The notes below the pieces were generated by a model, which made no database searches, was not told where the DNA came from, and worked only from the letters and a program-made list of their open reading frames with translations. DNA of 64,000 nt from positions 2,108,001 through 2,172,000 of the forward strand of contig JASSKH010000012.1 of the NCBI GenBank assembly GCA_031763025.1. Reading direction: 5' to 3'. Below are positions 10,082 through 20,170 of the stretch, piece after piece. The position numbers and the translations under genes were made by a program. The stretch comes from Macrocystis pyrifera (lineage: Eukaryota; Sar; Phaeophyceae; Laminariales; Laminariaceae). How positions within the stretch are numbered: the first letter of the stretch is position 1; every line of letters begins with the position of its first letter.

Positions 10082-12202
10082 ATAGTTCAACTGTGGGACG
10101 CTAAATGGGCCGGCCCCTTTTCCAGCAGTCCGGGCTGCTTCGTGCAACCGACGCTGCAATCACCTTCTGTTTTCGTTGCTATTTTTCCTTTCAAGTGCCA
10201 AAAGGGTTCAATCACGCGATGGCATTCCTCGAAGCTGGTCGGCGAATGAATATTTGTTTTTGCTGCTTCGGCTGCGAAAAGCTGCAGCTGCTGCCGCGAT
10301 ACATAAAACCAGCAAAACGTTGGTGTTCATTTGTATTCTTGGGACTTCGCCAACGAGAGGCACGAGCTTTAGGCACACTGAAACCTAACGGTATACATTC
10401 GTTTGGGCCGAGGAGGAAATCAACCACGTTCACTTTGCGCCGCGGCCCGCAGCTCACTTTTTACCAGGCCGCGCTGACACTGGCAACAAACAACAACGTG
10501 TGGTCCACGTGTATTGTCTCCTCTGAGGTAGGGTACTCCCAGTGTTACACAGTGCTGCACAGGCGGCAGGACGCCGCGTTGCGCCGATAAAATGAAAACA
10601 TACCTACAACGCCGACATGTATTCCAGACAATCCTATGACACCACACACCAACCACAAACCCAACATCCTGCCCCTCCCTCCCTCCCTCCCCGCCTTCTC
10701 CTCCGCGCGCATTCCAACTGTATTTTCCAACCTGGCGCAGAGCTTCAGATACGCCACGCGCCTGCCCCCCCCCCCCCGCCGTGAACGCCCGACTATCACA
10801 AGGACAGCGCTTGACACGCCGTTTCCGCCCAAAATTGTACCGTTCACCTTGCGAGCTAAAGCACTATAAAACGCGCGTTGCCACGCAAGATACCACGAAT
10901 ATCTTCAGACACGACTGCACGATGCACGATACACGATAATATACGTTGTCTGTACGAAATAGTACACAAGGACACATCTTCCCCCCCCTGCCAAACCGCT
11001 TGCGGTGGGCTTCGCTCTTCGTTTCTACTGTACCTAAAGTTTCTTCCCTGCTCCACCAGCAGAACGAAGGCTACTGCTATATATACAAACAATATAACGC
11101 GAATATCTCGACTTTTCGACGGACAGCGTAAAATCTCGCTTTGAAAGTTGGCCAACGATCGCAACCGTACAACCCTTCCAACCCTTCAGATCATCGTAGA
11201 AAAAAACACCATGGCATGGCGTGTACGGATGGGGGGAAAGCAGTTGACTATCCCCGCCAATTTGTCGTCACCGCCAAAAGCGAACTGATCGAATACAAAC
11301 AAGCATACGCTCGCTGGAGATCAAACGCAGTACGTACGTAAAAACCAAAAGGTGAGAATCTGCGCAGTCAAGCGACGCAGCTGTCGACCACCATAAACGA
11401 AGCCCACCGCCCCATGGTTTGCACGCCAAAAGCTGTGCATCCAGAAGCAAACCGCGTGTCGCACCCCGGTTCCGCGCGGCCGCAAAAAACAAACGCGGGG
11501 CTGTAGCAAACCTGTCGCATCGAGCGGACCTATGAGCACAATCGAACTGCTTATTGCATCTCGGCTCCCCGTGGCCGCAAACCAACGCGGGTTTGCAGCA
11601 AACCTCCCACATCGAGCGGACAACACCTCCGGGAAACAAGAGTGTGTTTTTGTACACGACACACCGTCCGCTGGCAATATCGGCGACATACCCACACGAC
11701 ATGTCGACAGTTGCCGGTTGTCCTTTAAGGAGCGAAAGGCCAGGGTCGCATGTTCTTCGGTAGGCTCTTGATTGAAGACGACCATTTCATCTGCCAAAAA
11801 ACAAGTCCGGAACGCAGGCATAGCTTCCTTTGAGAAATTCAGACGAAAAACATGACGCATCACAAAAAGACAGAAGTACAGCATCGGCCACACGGAACAG
11901 CCCCGGCTGCTGGGGTCGAGGGTGTGTGTCAAATGAAGCTGCGATGTAAAGGAGCTTTGCGGCACGAGTGCAGCAGCATGGTGACGCTTGTTCTTCCTAG
12001 GCCCTCGGTCAGGTCGTACTCGTTTATCTACCACATGTATTAGGACCCGACGTGAGTCTTACAAGAAACATTCGTGAGATACCTATCCTATTGTAGTGTG
12101 TACAGTAATGGGCTTAGCTTACATTTTTTCTCAAAAGTAGTGGGTTGTAGGGTAGGGTACAGAGCTCCTCAAGCGAGCAGCCTCAGAACGCAAATCTAGG
12201 TG
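10082..12202. other. Spacer; no supported gene
   Basis: Holds a (CCCT)n stretch near 10676 and an imperfect duplication of about 65 bp (11465-11533 and 11563-11625, both containing CGCATCGAGCGG or CACATCGAGCGG). Open frames on both strands are long in places but show no domain, splice pattern or conserved composition. Confidence 0.5.
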
Positions 12203-12397
12203 CTACCCCAACCGCAGTTGCTTTAGCCGGAGACCGACCTTCCCGTCCCTGAGGAGGGTGACCCTCTCGCCGCTGTAGACAAGTTCGAACAACGACTCAG
12301 TGGGGCTTTTAGCGCCGGTTCCTGCCACCCACAGCTTGGCCTTGCGCGCATCGGGAGCCCGTCCCTCGTACACACCGAGCGATCCGTCCCGACCCAA
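12203..12397 (-). CDS. Lectin-like gene, last exon
   Basis: 195 bp in phase 0, 64 residues plus stop, beginning LGRDGSLGVYEG. The compact composition and strong acceptor distinguish it from chance frames nearby. Confidence 0.5.
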   Translation of the reverse strand: MGRDGSLGVYEGRAPDARKAKLWVAGTGAKSPTESLFELVYSGERVTLLRDGKVGLRLKQLRLG

Positions 12398-13430
12398 CTG
12401 ATAGGAGGGGGGGAGGGGATAGGTACAACACGAAGCTTGCGTTTCTTGTATTCCAGCGGTTGTGTTAATCAGGTCAGCCCAACAGAAAGCTTTTAACTCT
12501 CTCCCCTTTGTGTGTTTGTGGGTTTCTCAGGGTTGGGCGAAGGAGATGACACGCTATCGTCACGCCGCGCCTGGCCTTCGACGCGCGGGGCCACGGTGAC
12601 CACGATCATCGCGCGTGTGGAAGGTATTGACAGGCGAACGCAGCGCTGACAAGATCTTGGTCTTGCGACAAGGTCTTCAATTGTCTCAAGACAAGGTCTC
12701 AAGACAAGGCCTTAAGACAAGGTCTTAAGACGAAGTCTTGACATAAAGTCATGAGATGAGGTCTTAAGATGAGGTCTCAAGATAAGGTCTTAAGATAAGG
12801 TCTTAAGACAAGGTCTCAAGGTGAGGTCTTAAGACAAGGTCTCAAGATGAGGTCTTAAGACAAGGTCTCAAGATGAGGTCTTAAGACAAGGTCTCAAGAT
12901 GAGGTCTTTAGACAAGGTCTCAAGATGAGGTCTTAAGACAAGGTCTCAAGATGAGGTATTTAAAGACAAGCGCAGAACCGCCCTGGTTCCGCCCACCTGC
13001 TGCTTCAGCCCCCCGCAGAGGGAAGGTGCGTCGGTACGGCGCGTTCTCGAGCCGAGTAACAACCTCGTGCAGCACACCCTAAGCGCTCCACGATCGATCG
13101 ATAATAAAACTCAAATATCGCTCGTCGCGGCTCCGTAGCGATGGAAGTGCAGAGCGCGACGTCGCATGCACGATTGACAGATCCACAACGGACTTTTTTC
13201 ACCACAAACAGAGTCCATCTGAAATTTCTCCAAACCGTCTTGTCAACTCACAACGCCGCTGAAGCAAAAGCGCCGGGGTGAACCGGGGCGCGCCACTTAC
13301 CTCGAAAAATTTGGGCTCGCACCCGGTCGAAATTATGCTTGTGCAGAAAGAAATGTACTGGCCGCCTCTCAATCGATCGCCAGGAACCAGAGGGGCATCT
13401 CGCTTCACCAGTTTCGGGCCATCCCCCTCC
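12203..13430 (-). CDS. 3' end of a bulb-type lectin-like gene (two terminal exons)
   Basis: Two minus-strand exons join in phase: 13430-13301 and 12397-12203, with stop TAG at 12205-12203. The upstream exon follows a pyrimidine-rich acceptor (TTCACCTTTTTTCCAG) and ends at a GTAAGT donor; the downstream exon follows a C/T-rich acceptor ending CCTATCAG. The joined frame encodes 108 residues. It contains PGDRLRGGQYISF, then FELGRDGSLGVYEG, KLWVAGTG and YSGERVTLLRDG, the spacing expected of a B-type mannose-binding lectin domain (LxxGQxL, DGNLVxY, LW, second DGNL repeat). The QxDxNxVxY sugar-binding signature is only partly kept, so sugar binding is uncertain. The upstream exon opens mid-codon, so more exons must lie above 13430; I did not find them. 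Lectin assignment is by motif only. Confidence 0.5.
12650..12962. repeat. Minisatellite of 13-bp palindromic half-units
   Basis: About two dozen units of AAGGTCTTAAGAC alternating with AAGGTCTCAAGAT, giving a 26-bp higher-order repeat; each half-unit contains a near-palindrome (TCTTAAGA). The array is most regular from 12780 to 12950. It lies in the intron between the two lectin-like exons (12398-13300). Confidence 0.93.
13301..13430 (-). CDS. Lectin-like gene, penultimate exon
   Basis: 130 bp; enters with one base completing a split codon and leaves in phase 0 at GAG|GTAAGT. Encodes 43 full codons beginning EGDGPKLVK and ending EPKFFE. Confidence 0.5.
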
Positions 13431-13557
13431 CTGGAAAAAAGGTGAATAGCGCACAATATCGATGAGCGCTTTCATCTATTTGAATGGATGGTGAAACGGT
13501 GCTCTCCGCCACGCGGACCTTTCGAGGTCCCGGGTGTCAGATACTACGCTCTAACAT

Positions 13558-13665
13558 ATAATTTATATGTGTTGAAGCTCATTGGCTGAAGTTGCGCCAC
13601 ATTTGGTACAGATTGCACCGCATTTAGCTAAAGGTGTACCGCATTGCCGTATTTGGCTCAGGTTG
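13558..13665. repeat. Short dispersed repeat with CATTTGGCTCAGGTTGCACC units, copy 1
   Basis: About 105 bp starting ATGTGTTGA...CTCATTGGC, with internal near-repeats of ACCGCATTTGGCTnAGGTTG. Recurs at 15563-15662. Confidence 0.75.
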
Positions 13666-14202
13666 ATGGTTCGGGGAGAAAGCACACGCTGGCATGGAAA
13701 CCGCCGTACGACTTCTTTGAGACATGCCTCGGTATTATAAAAACTCGGCCGCGGTGGCAGGAAGGTTTCTCTCGCGGACCTCTGTTCGTGCCCACATAGC
13801 GTTGCTGCTGCTTGTAACGTACTGATAGTCTCGATACACTGGTATGTACGACGTAAGAGCTCCGGTGTTGTCAGCAGCAGCAGCGACCAGTGCCTCTGCT
13901 CTCCACGCAACCCGATCAATCGTTGGGAGATGAAACACAAACCGCTGCCCAAGCAGTACGGCAGATAACTCAGCATGCTAAGTACTAGCGGTTGCGTCGT
14001 GGCGGAAAGCCTGAAAAGGCCTCCGTTGTCCTGCGCAGTATACCGTACCGCGCCCTAGAGCAAGCAAAGTTGCATCCTCACGACGCGGGAGCAGCGATGC
14101 GGCCAGCAACTGTCAACCAAGTCAACAACTTCAGTCATATCACAGCTATTCAAGCGTCCTTCTTCCGAGTCCCTTCGGGAAAAGTGTCGCCGTCACCGCC
14201 GT

Positions 14203-14600
14203 TCGGCCGTTTCACATGATTGAATCAACAGTGTGGTCTACCGAACCAATCAAGTTGTGAACCAGCCAGCCATCGAACCAAACCAACCCGTCAGCCAGCA
14301 AGCTACGGGACCAATCCCAGATTCGAGTCAACCAACTGGCCAATGAGTTCAGTTGATCAAGTCGACGAAGCAAACTAACCAGTCCGCAGCATTCTCCGGC
14401 CGTTTCAGGTGATTGAATCAACGGGTGCTGCCTATCGAAACAAACAAACTGTGAGCCAGCCAGCTATCTAACCAATCAACTTGCGCGTCAACCAACCGGC
14501 CTATGGGTTCAATACATCAAATCGCCGAACCGCAGCAATCGACCAACCGAAACAATATCAGTTGGCCGATCGGCGACTGGTCCATCAGCCAATAACCGAC
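14203..14600. repeat. Tandem duplication of about 195 bp, CAACC-rich
   Basis: Unit 1 starts near 14203 and unit 2 near 14397, both opening with GGCCGTTTCA, a few variable bases and TGATTGAATCAAC. Both are studded with AACCAACC and CAGCCAGC motifs. Confidence 0.75.
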
Positions 14601-15562
14601 CAACCCGTCTTTGTCCAGCTTACCCGAAGAAAAGAATGGCAGCCACGGCGACGGCGACGGCAGAGAGAAGTGCCGAGAGCTTGGCCGGAAGGCTCTCGGA
14701 TACGTACTTTGACAGGATGGTTTTCTGCTATCCACGACGGTGCACAAGAACGGGATAAGCCAGAGGGAGCGGGGGACGTGCAGCGTCACGCACGATCAAA
14801 ACGACTCTGCCGCTAGGCAACTACGCCAACAGGACAACGAAGTGGGGGGCGATCGACAAAGCGAAACGAGTCGAACGTGACGCGTTAACCCTTTCACCGT
14901 TGCAAGCATTTCCCCACTCGAATTCCAAACGATTTTTCCCTAAAATATGGTTTCTACACGCGCGGAGCTAAAGCCCCATCAACGGACAGCTGTTGCGGTG
15001 CGGCGCACTATTTGCGCTATTTAACCACACCGTAGTTTCCCCCCGTTACAAGTTGGCGATACTTCGTCGGGCTAAGTTAAAGAGACACGCCAGCGAACCA
15101 CAGCCAGTCCATAATACGTCCCTGACCAGAACAGCAAAGAAAGTAGGAAGTTAAACTCGGCCACATAAGCCTATGCTACTGATGTAATTCGTCGGGCTAT
15201 TTCACCGCATGACGGAAGGCACGCTCGCGAAGTATTGCTAGTACAGCATGCGCTTCTGGCCAGTTTTTCTGACAACATAAGAACTTAACCGCCCAGGTTA
15301 CGCCTACTGCTGTCGGCAAGTGGTACAGTAACAAAATATCAACACTTCAGGTCTAATGTCCGGAACAAAAAGCTGACTCGTAAAATGTCCTCCATCGCAC
15401 ACCTTCCTTCACGCTCCATATTTACCTAAGTCGAGTATCCTTAACATTTACCGTGCCTCCTTCATTACCATACCCATGTCTTCCGCTCCCGCTCTACTAA
15501 GGCTTATTCCATGCACCGAGCTCCTTTATTTTGACCGTCAGTTTTTTTCTTTAGCTTATTAT

Positions 15563-15662
15563 TAGCATGTGTTGACTCTCATTGGCCTAGCTTGCACCAC
15601 GTTTGGCTCAGGTTGCACCGCATTTGTCCCACGTCACACCACATTTGGCTTAGATTGAACCG
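15563..15662. repeat. Short dispersed repeat with CATTTGGCTCAGGTTGCACC units, copy 2
   Basis: Second copy of the repeat at 13558-13665, same order of sub-repeats. Confidence 0.75.
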
Positions 15663-16059
15663 TGCGTGTTTGCGTAACGTATCCACCAGATATTTACGAG
15701 TACAGTTCTTGGTTGGATATCCTGACCTCCGTTGCCGCATCGGGCGGAAGCTCGCGGCTAGATGATCGTTTCAGAAAACGCCTTCCAGCCGCCAAGGGCC
15801 TGAATCTTCGACCGGAAGACACCGAAGACTCGCCGCTGCTGTCTCCGTGCCCATTCTACGACAGGTGATCCACAAGGCGAAGAAAGCACCGCAATGGATG
15901 AAAAAGTTAACGTGTCAGAGAACCGGGTTTGGGTGGTGAATTGGGTACATTTTTTTTCCACGGAGAGGCGATATATCGGCACTTGCGAACACGGTCGCTG
16001 CGGCTGGACGATAGTTCCTAGTCCTGTTTGCGGGTAGTCAGTCGCCGCCACCGCCGCTG

Positions 16060-16200
16060 TTGCAGCAGCAGCAACAGCGGAGGCACAGGCAGCAGCAGCA
16101 GCAGCAGCACCAGCAGCACCAGCAGCGGCAGCAGCAGCGGCGGCGGCGGCGGCAGGCAGCAGCGGAGGCACAAGCAGCGGCAGCAGCGGCAGCAACAGCA
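16060..16200. repeat. CAG/CGG trinucleotide tract
   Basis: Interrupted CAGCAG, CGGCGG and CACCAG units over about 140 bp. Confidence 0.9.
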
Positions 16201-16900
16201 AAGGCGAAACATGATACTTCCAGAGGTACACCGGGAACGGAACGCCCGCAATGGGAACACAGATGCAGACCAGAGGCAAATATACCCGGTTCAAGCCAAC
16301 CAAGCCTGTACGGCCAGCCAAGCTCGAAGGCAGCGGATGGCCAGAGGGTACTACCCTCTTGGCCAGGCGAGCTATCGTCGCCCAAGGCCGGGCCGCGCTT
16401 AAGCGAGGCGATGACGTTCGCAACACCCTAGAGGGAGGCTCACGTGTGCGTCTTGCGCAGGGCGAGGCTTCGAGGGAGAGCGGGATAGCGGCGACCGGGA
16501 TCGGCTACGCACAGCCTTGGGATTGATTGCCTGCACACTCGAGCAGATGCGGGGAATAAGACAAGCAAGAGCGACGAGCGGTGGGTCGAAAGGGAGGGCG
16601 GTGTCATGTATATGGGTGGTCATCGGCTTGTTATAGCGTTTCAGGGTGCGCGTCCGTCTGGTACACAGTTGGGCAATGCTTGGTTTTGTTCGCCGTAGGG
16701 TATCCTGGGGGTTTGAGCCGCCGAACAAGGTCCGAATTAGCCGCCGGCGTCAGTGGGTGCGGTGCACGAAACCTCACCGCTCGTGCTCCCTGCCTATGTA
16801 CTATACTGAAGCACTTTAGCACGGGCGCAAGCGTGGCATCAATGAGCACCAACCGCGCGCGTGCCATGGAGGCTAGGAGGGCGATCGCTTGCTTGATCTC

Positions 16901-17140
16901 TAGGGCTGTGAGTTAGGTGAATATAAGCCGCCCACTTGTTAAGTCGGCTAATGTAGGTATAACAGCTAGTTACTTGGCATAATTTGCGCGGAGTTCTGCG
17001 TCTTTGTACTGGCGCCTTTGTGTTCGGATTGTGCTTCTTGTTAATAAATACGAAAAAAGAACGTGAAGTCGGCATACCTCGCCACACCCCAACTACTACC
17101 TACCTAATAATCGAGAAGACCATCCAAGTCACAGCCCTAT
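16901..17140. mobile_element. Small TIR element, AGGGCTGTGAGTT family
   Basis: Begins TAGGGCTGTGAGTTAG and ends AGTCACAGCCCTAT, imperfect terminal inverted repeats. The interior carries GCGGAGTTCTGCGTCTTTG and AATAAATACGAA blocks shared by copies inside the lipase introns. Non-coding, about 240 bp; probably a non-autonomous DNA transposon. Confidence 0.7.
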
Positions 17141-20027
17141 AGAACTGCGTTTAGTGCGCCAGAACAAAAATAGAGGGGGTGCCCACAAAAGCAGCGCGGC
17201 AATCCACTGGGGGGCAACACACATGAACGTGGCGTCGAGAAGTTGTGACATCACTTACAACAACAGCAACAGCATTAACAGAACCAGGATCAAAGACGAC
17301 GATGAACACAACACCTCCTTCCACCCTTCCCCCCTGCTTAAGTGCAACCCACGCTTTGAAACTAGTTGAACCCAAGTTTCGATGATATTTGGTGCCGTAC
17401 CCCCCCCCATGGGTGATCGTCGAGCTAGCTCATATTGTGCAGGGTGGAGAACCTTAACTGCTTGTCGATGCAGCCTACTCATTACCCGCCCCCTTTTCAT
17501 CAAGCAGCTTGCGCAAACGCCAGAAAACGCAAGCCCCAAGCATCGGACACACTTGGCTACTGTCCCCAACCATCACAACCTGCATAGTGTAATATCGTCC
17601 TGTTCACCCTGGTACTGTCATCCAGGGGGGTCACCGACCAATCTCCTTCACGACAACCTACACAGCCCGTAGAATGCTGTGATCGAAGCATCACTATTAT
17701 CACACGCAGCTTGCAAAGATGAGAGTCAACGAAAGTTTCGACGTCACAGCTGAGGTGTCTTACTTCAACTTTTATAAAATCCCATGCGTGTCTCTGGGCG
17801 GGCACTGCAACGTACCAGTACACCGCACGCCCTAACGCCATCAGAAAAAGCAGAGCGGCCGAGGGGTTCAATCGCGACGACACGCAACCCAGCGGCCCCC
17901 GATCTCAAACGATCGAAGCCGTCGCTCGGTAATTGGCACTGGCGCGGTTTTTGGGTCGGCAAGACTGACGCCGTTCGACCCTCAACGCTCGTAACGTCCA
18001 TCAGAGTTCCGCTCTAAACACTAATGAGCACACATGTTGGTAAACACAAAATACTACTGATGTCGCTGCTCGGGCTGTTGCTGATATTTCTACTACTGAT
18101 TGATACTACTACTGCTACTGTCATGTACGTATGTACCTCAACGATCTTGACCTATTACACTCGCAGGCCGGCCACCCCACACGCTTTACTCCACGACTAT
18201 GCATGGATGTACAGCACGATATGTATATGTATGAATATACTTTTTTTGCGGAACACAAACTTTTCTCTTCGGGTCGCCGGTCTCCTCTCGCGCTCTCGGC
18301 TGCGTGGCACGCAGGGGGCCCGCGTGTACACCACGGTGCAAATGCGAGCCCCGGCCGAGGTCCGTGGCGAGTGCTCTGGGCCTTCGAAGTCACGAATTCT
18401 GGCAAGTTTCCACGGGGAGGCATTCCGACCTACTGGAGCCAAGCAGCACAATGGAAGTCCCGCAATTTTGAAGGTTTTTCTCTGCTGCTGGTTGCTGGCT
18501 GCTGCTGCTGTATTATGTTTGAATACACCGTCCCTCGAGCTCTCTACAATGAGGCCTGGAACAGCAGCAGTCGTACATCAAGCTCTCTTTTGTGACGGCC
18601 ACGGGCGGCGCAATTGTTTATGTGCGTGTGTGGGCCGTGATTACTGCCGACCGAAGGAGTAGGAACACGCCCGTACAATATCTCAAGAAAGGTGCAATAA
18701 ATTGGATGCTGCGCAGGGGGCAGGACAGCGATACAAACCCACACGTCTTCGGCATTGCAACAGCAACCGCGCAGCCACGATATAATGCGCACTAGGACAG
18801 CAACAGACGGTGTTCGTGTGTACGTGTGTGCAGTTTTCACAGGAGATACAGCAAATACATAGATACATGCAATGATGTTCACATTTCCATGTACAATTTT
18901 CAAATCAAGCACAGGTTGTCGATTATCGTCCAGTCACACAGCAGTAGTACTCGGAGTAAATAAGGACGTCTGGTAATGATGCTGCTCTCCCTTTTCAACA
19001 TGCGACACCCCCAGGACCCCGGGACTTCAAGTTAACCACATCCCGAAGGGGAACTTCGTATAAGAGTACAACACTCGTGCAACGTACATACCGGTATATA
19101 TACAGGTACATACCTGGTATATTTTTTCAATATCTGCTACATCCCAGGCACCTCACTGGTACCTGGTAATGACTACGAGTTATGAGTACTCGTATTGTCG
19201 TACCCTACCCACTCCTGCTACTACTTACACTACTACCGCTACTGCTGATGCCGCTACTGCTGCCGCTACTGATGCTACTACCGCCGTAAGTACTGCTGCT
19301 ACGATATTTATATCACTGGCTCGGTGGTATTATTGAAAGTCTTAATACTTTACCATGGTACCGATCAAACCATTGTGCTGCGGTGCCCCCATTCCTGAAA
19401 CACACAAAATTCTGCACCACTGCTGTCGTACTGCTGCTGTAAGCGTATCAAACATAATTTAAGAAGGAAGGCCGCACGTCGAGGGGCATCGACGGAAGCC
19501 ACGTGTCTCCTGTCCTTCCGCTTCAGCTTGATCAGCCGTGTGCCCCGTCCTGTCCCTGCCCGCCCCTCCCTTGTGCGCGTCTCGAGCACATGACGCCTGT
19601 GAACATTCATCAAGATCAAGACTTCCAAGCAGAAGGCGAGGCCCTCGGTTTAAACCCCAAAACGTCGGGCTCGTCCTCGAGGCAGCAGTGAATACGAAAC
19701 GAAACGGCATTTGCCCTGAACTCGTGTACCATTATCATTCGCCGACAACGTTCAGACAAAGTACTCACTGCTGTACCTACAACCAACCACACACGAGAAA
19801 CAGGACGTACCTGGTATATAACATGCTGCGTCTCGAGTACAGTGTGTAGGCGAAGTATGCCCCCTGGGGGAAAAAAAAGGCCTGTGACTCTGCATCACTT
19901 GATAGAGAGTCTGCTAAAATTGGCAGGTTGTGCATGGGAAAAACCTGAAGGTAGCGAGCCTGTTCCAAGAATACGCCGCCGTGTTCGCGAGAGCCGTGCT
20001 GTCTTGCTGTCGAGCATCTCACTCAAT
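17141..20027. other. Spacer upstream of the lipase gene
   Basis: No supported gene. Contains scattered TACTACTGCTACTG microsatellite patches (about 18080-18120 and 19215-19295) and clustered TACCTGGTA/TACCGGTA motifs at 19090-19170. The promoter of the lipase gene should lie in the last part, but no element could be pinned down. Confidence 0.4.
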
Positions 20028-20170
20028 ATGTCTCACCATGCTGATGCAAGTTGTGGTGGCAGAATGTCGGAACGTGGATGTGATGACGTGATGAGAAGCT
20101 ATGTAGAAAGTGGTGTTCGCAACAATGATCCTTTCAAGGACGGATATATCCGGTTCCAGCAAGAAAAGGG
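20028..20170 (+). CDS. Lipase exon 1
   Basis: 47 codons plus two bases, ending ...DPFKDGYIRFQQEK before donor GTAGTT. It was linked to exon 2 by frame, matching phase (2) and the family pattern of a short strand before YRKW. It lies 4.55 kb from exon 2 and is the least certain exon. Confidence 0.6.

Larger units (their letters stand above)
14601..16900. other. Spacer; no supported gene
   Basis: Contains the second CATTTGGCT repeat (15563-15662) and a CAG/CGG-rich tract (16060-16200). Frames on both strands through the trinucleotide tract (poly-Gln, poly-Ala, poly-Leu) follow from the repeat. I see no splice-supported exon. Confidence 0.45.

Noticed and set aside
11213-11341. + strand ATG frame MACTDGGKAVDYPRQF... 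as a possible first exon
   Set aside because: Reads like protein and ends near GTACGT, but no partner exon with matching phase was found.
11321-12034. 237-codon minus-strand open frame
   Set aside because: Odd composition with no domain or splice signal, and it overlaps a local duplication; frames are also open on the other strand. Likely chance in GC-rich sequence.
15758-16431. Poly-Ala/poly-Gln/poly-Leu frames
   Set aside because: They are translations of a CAG/CGG tract on both strands.
17557-17883. Minus-strand frame resembling a signal peptide, considered as 5' exon of the lectin-like gene
   Set aside because: The GTAAGA donor is at phase 0, whereas the lectin exon at 13430 needs an upstream exon ending with two bases of a codon; nothing else supports it.
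18024-18662. 212-codon + strand frame with hydrophobic N-terminus
   Set aside because: The hydrophobic start comes from a TACTACTGCTACTG repeat and a Leu-rich run; no domain follows.
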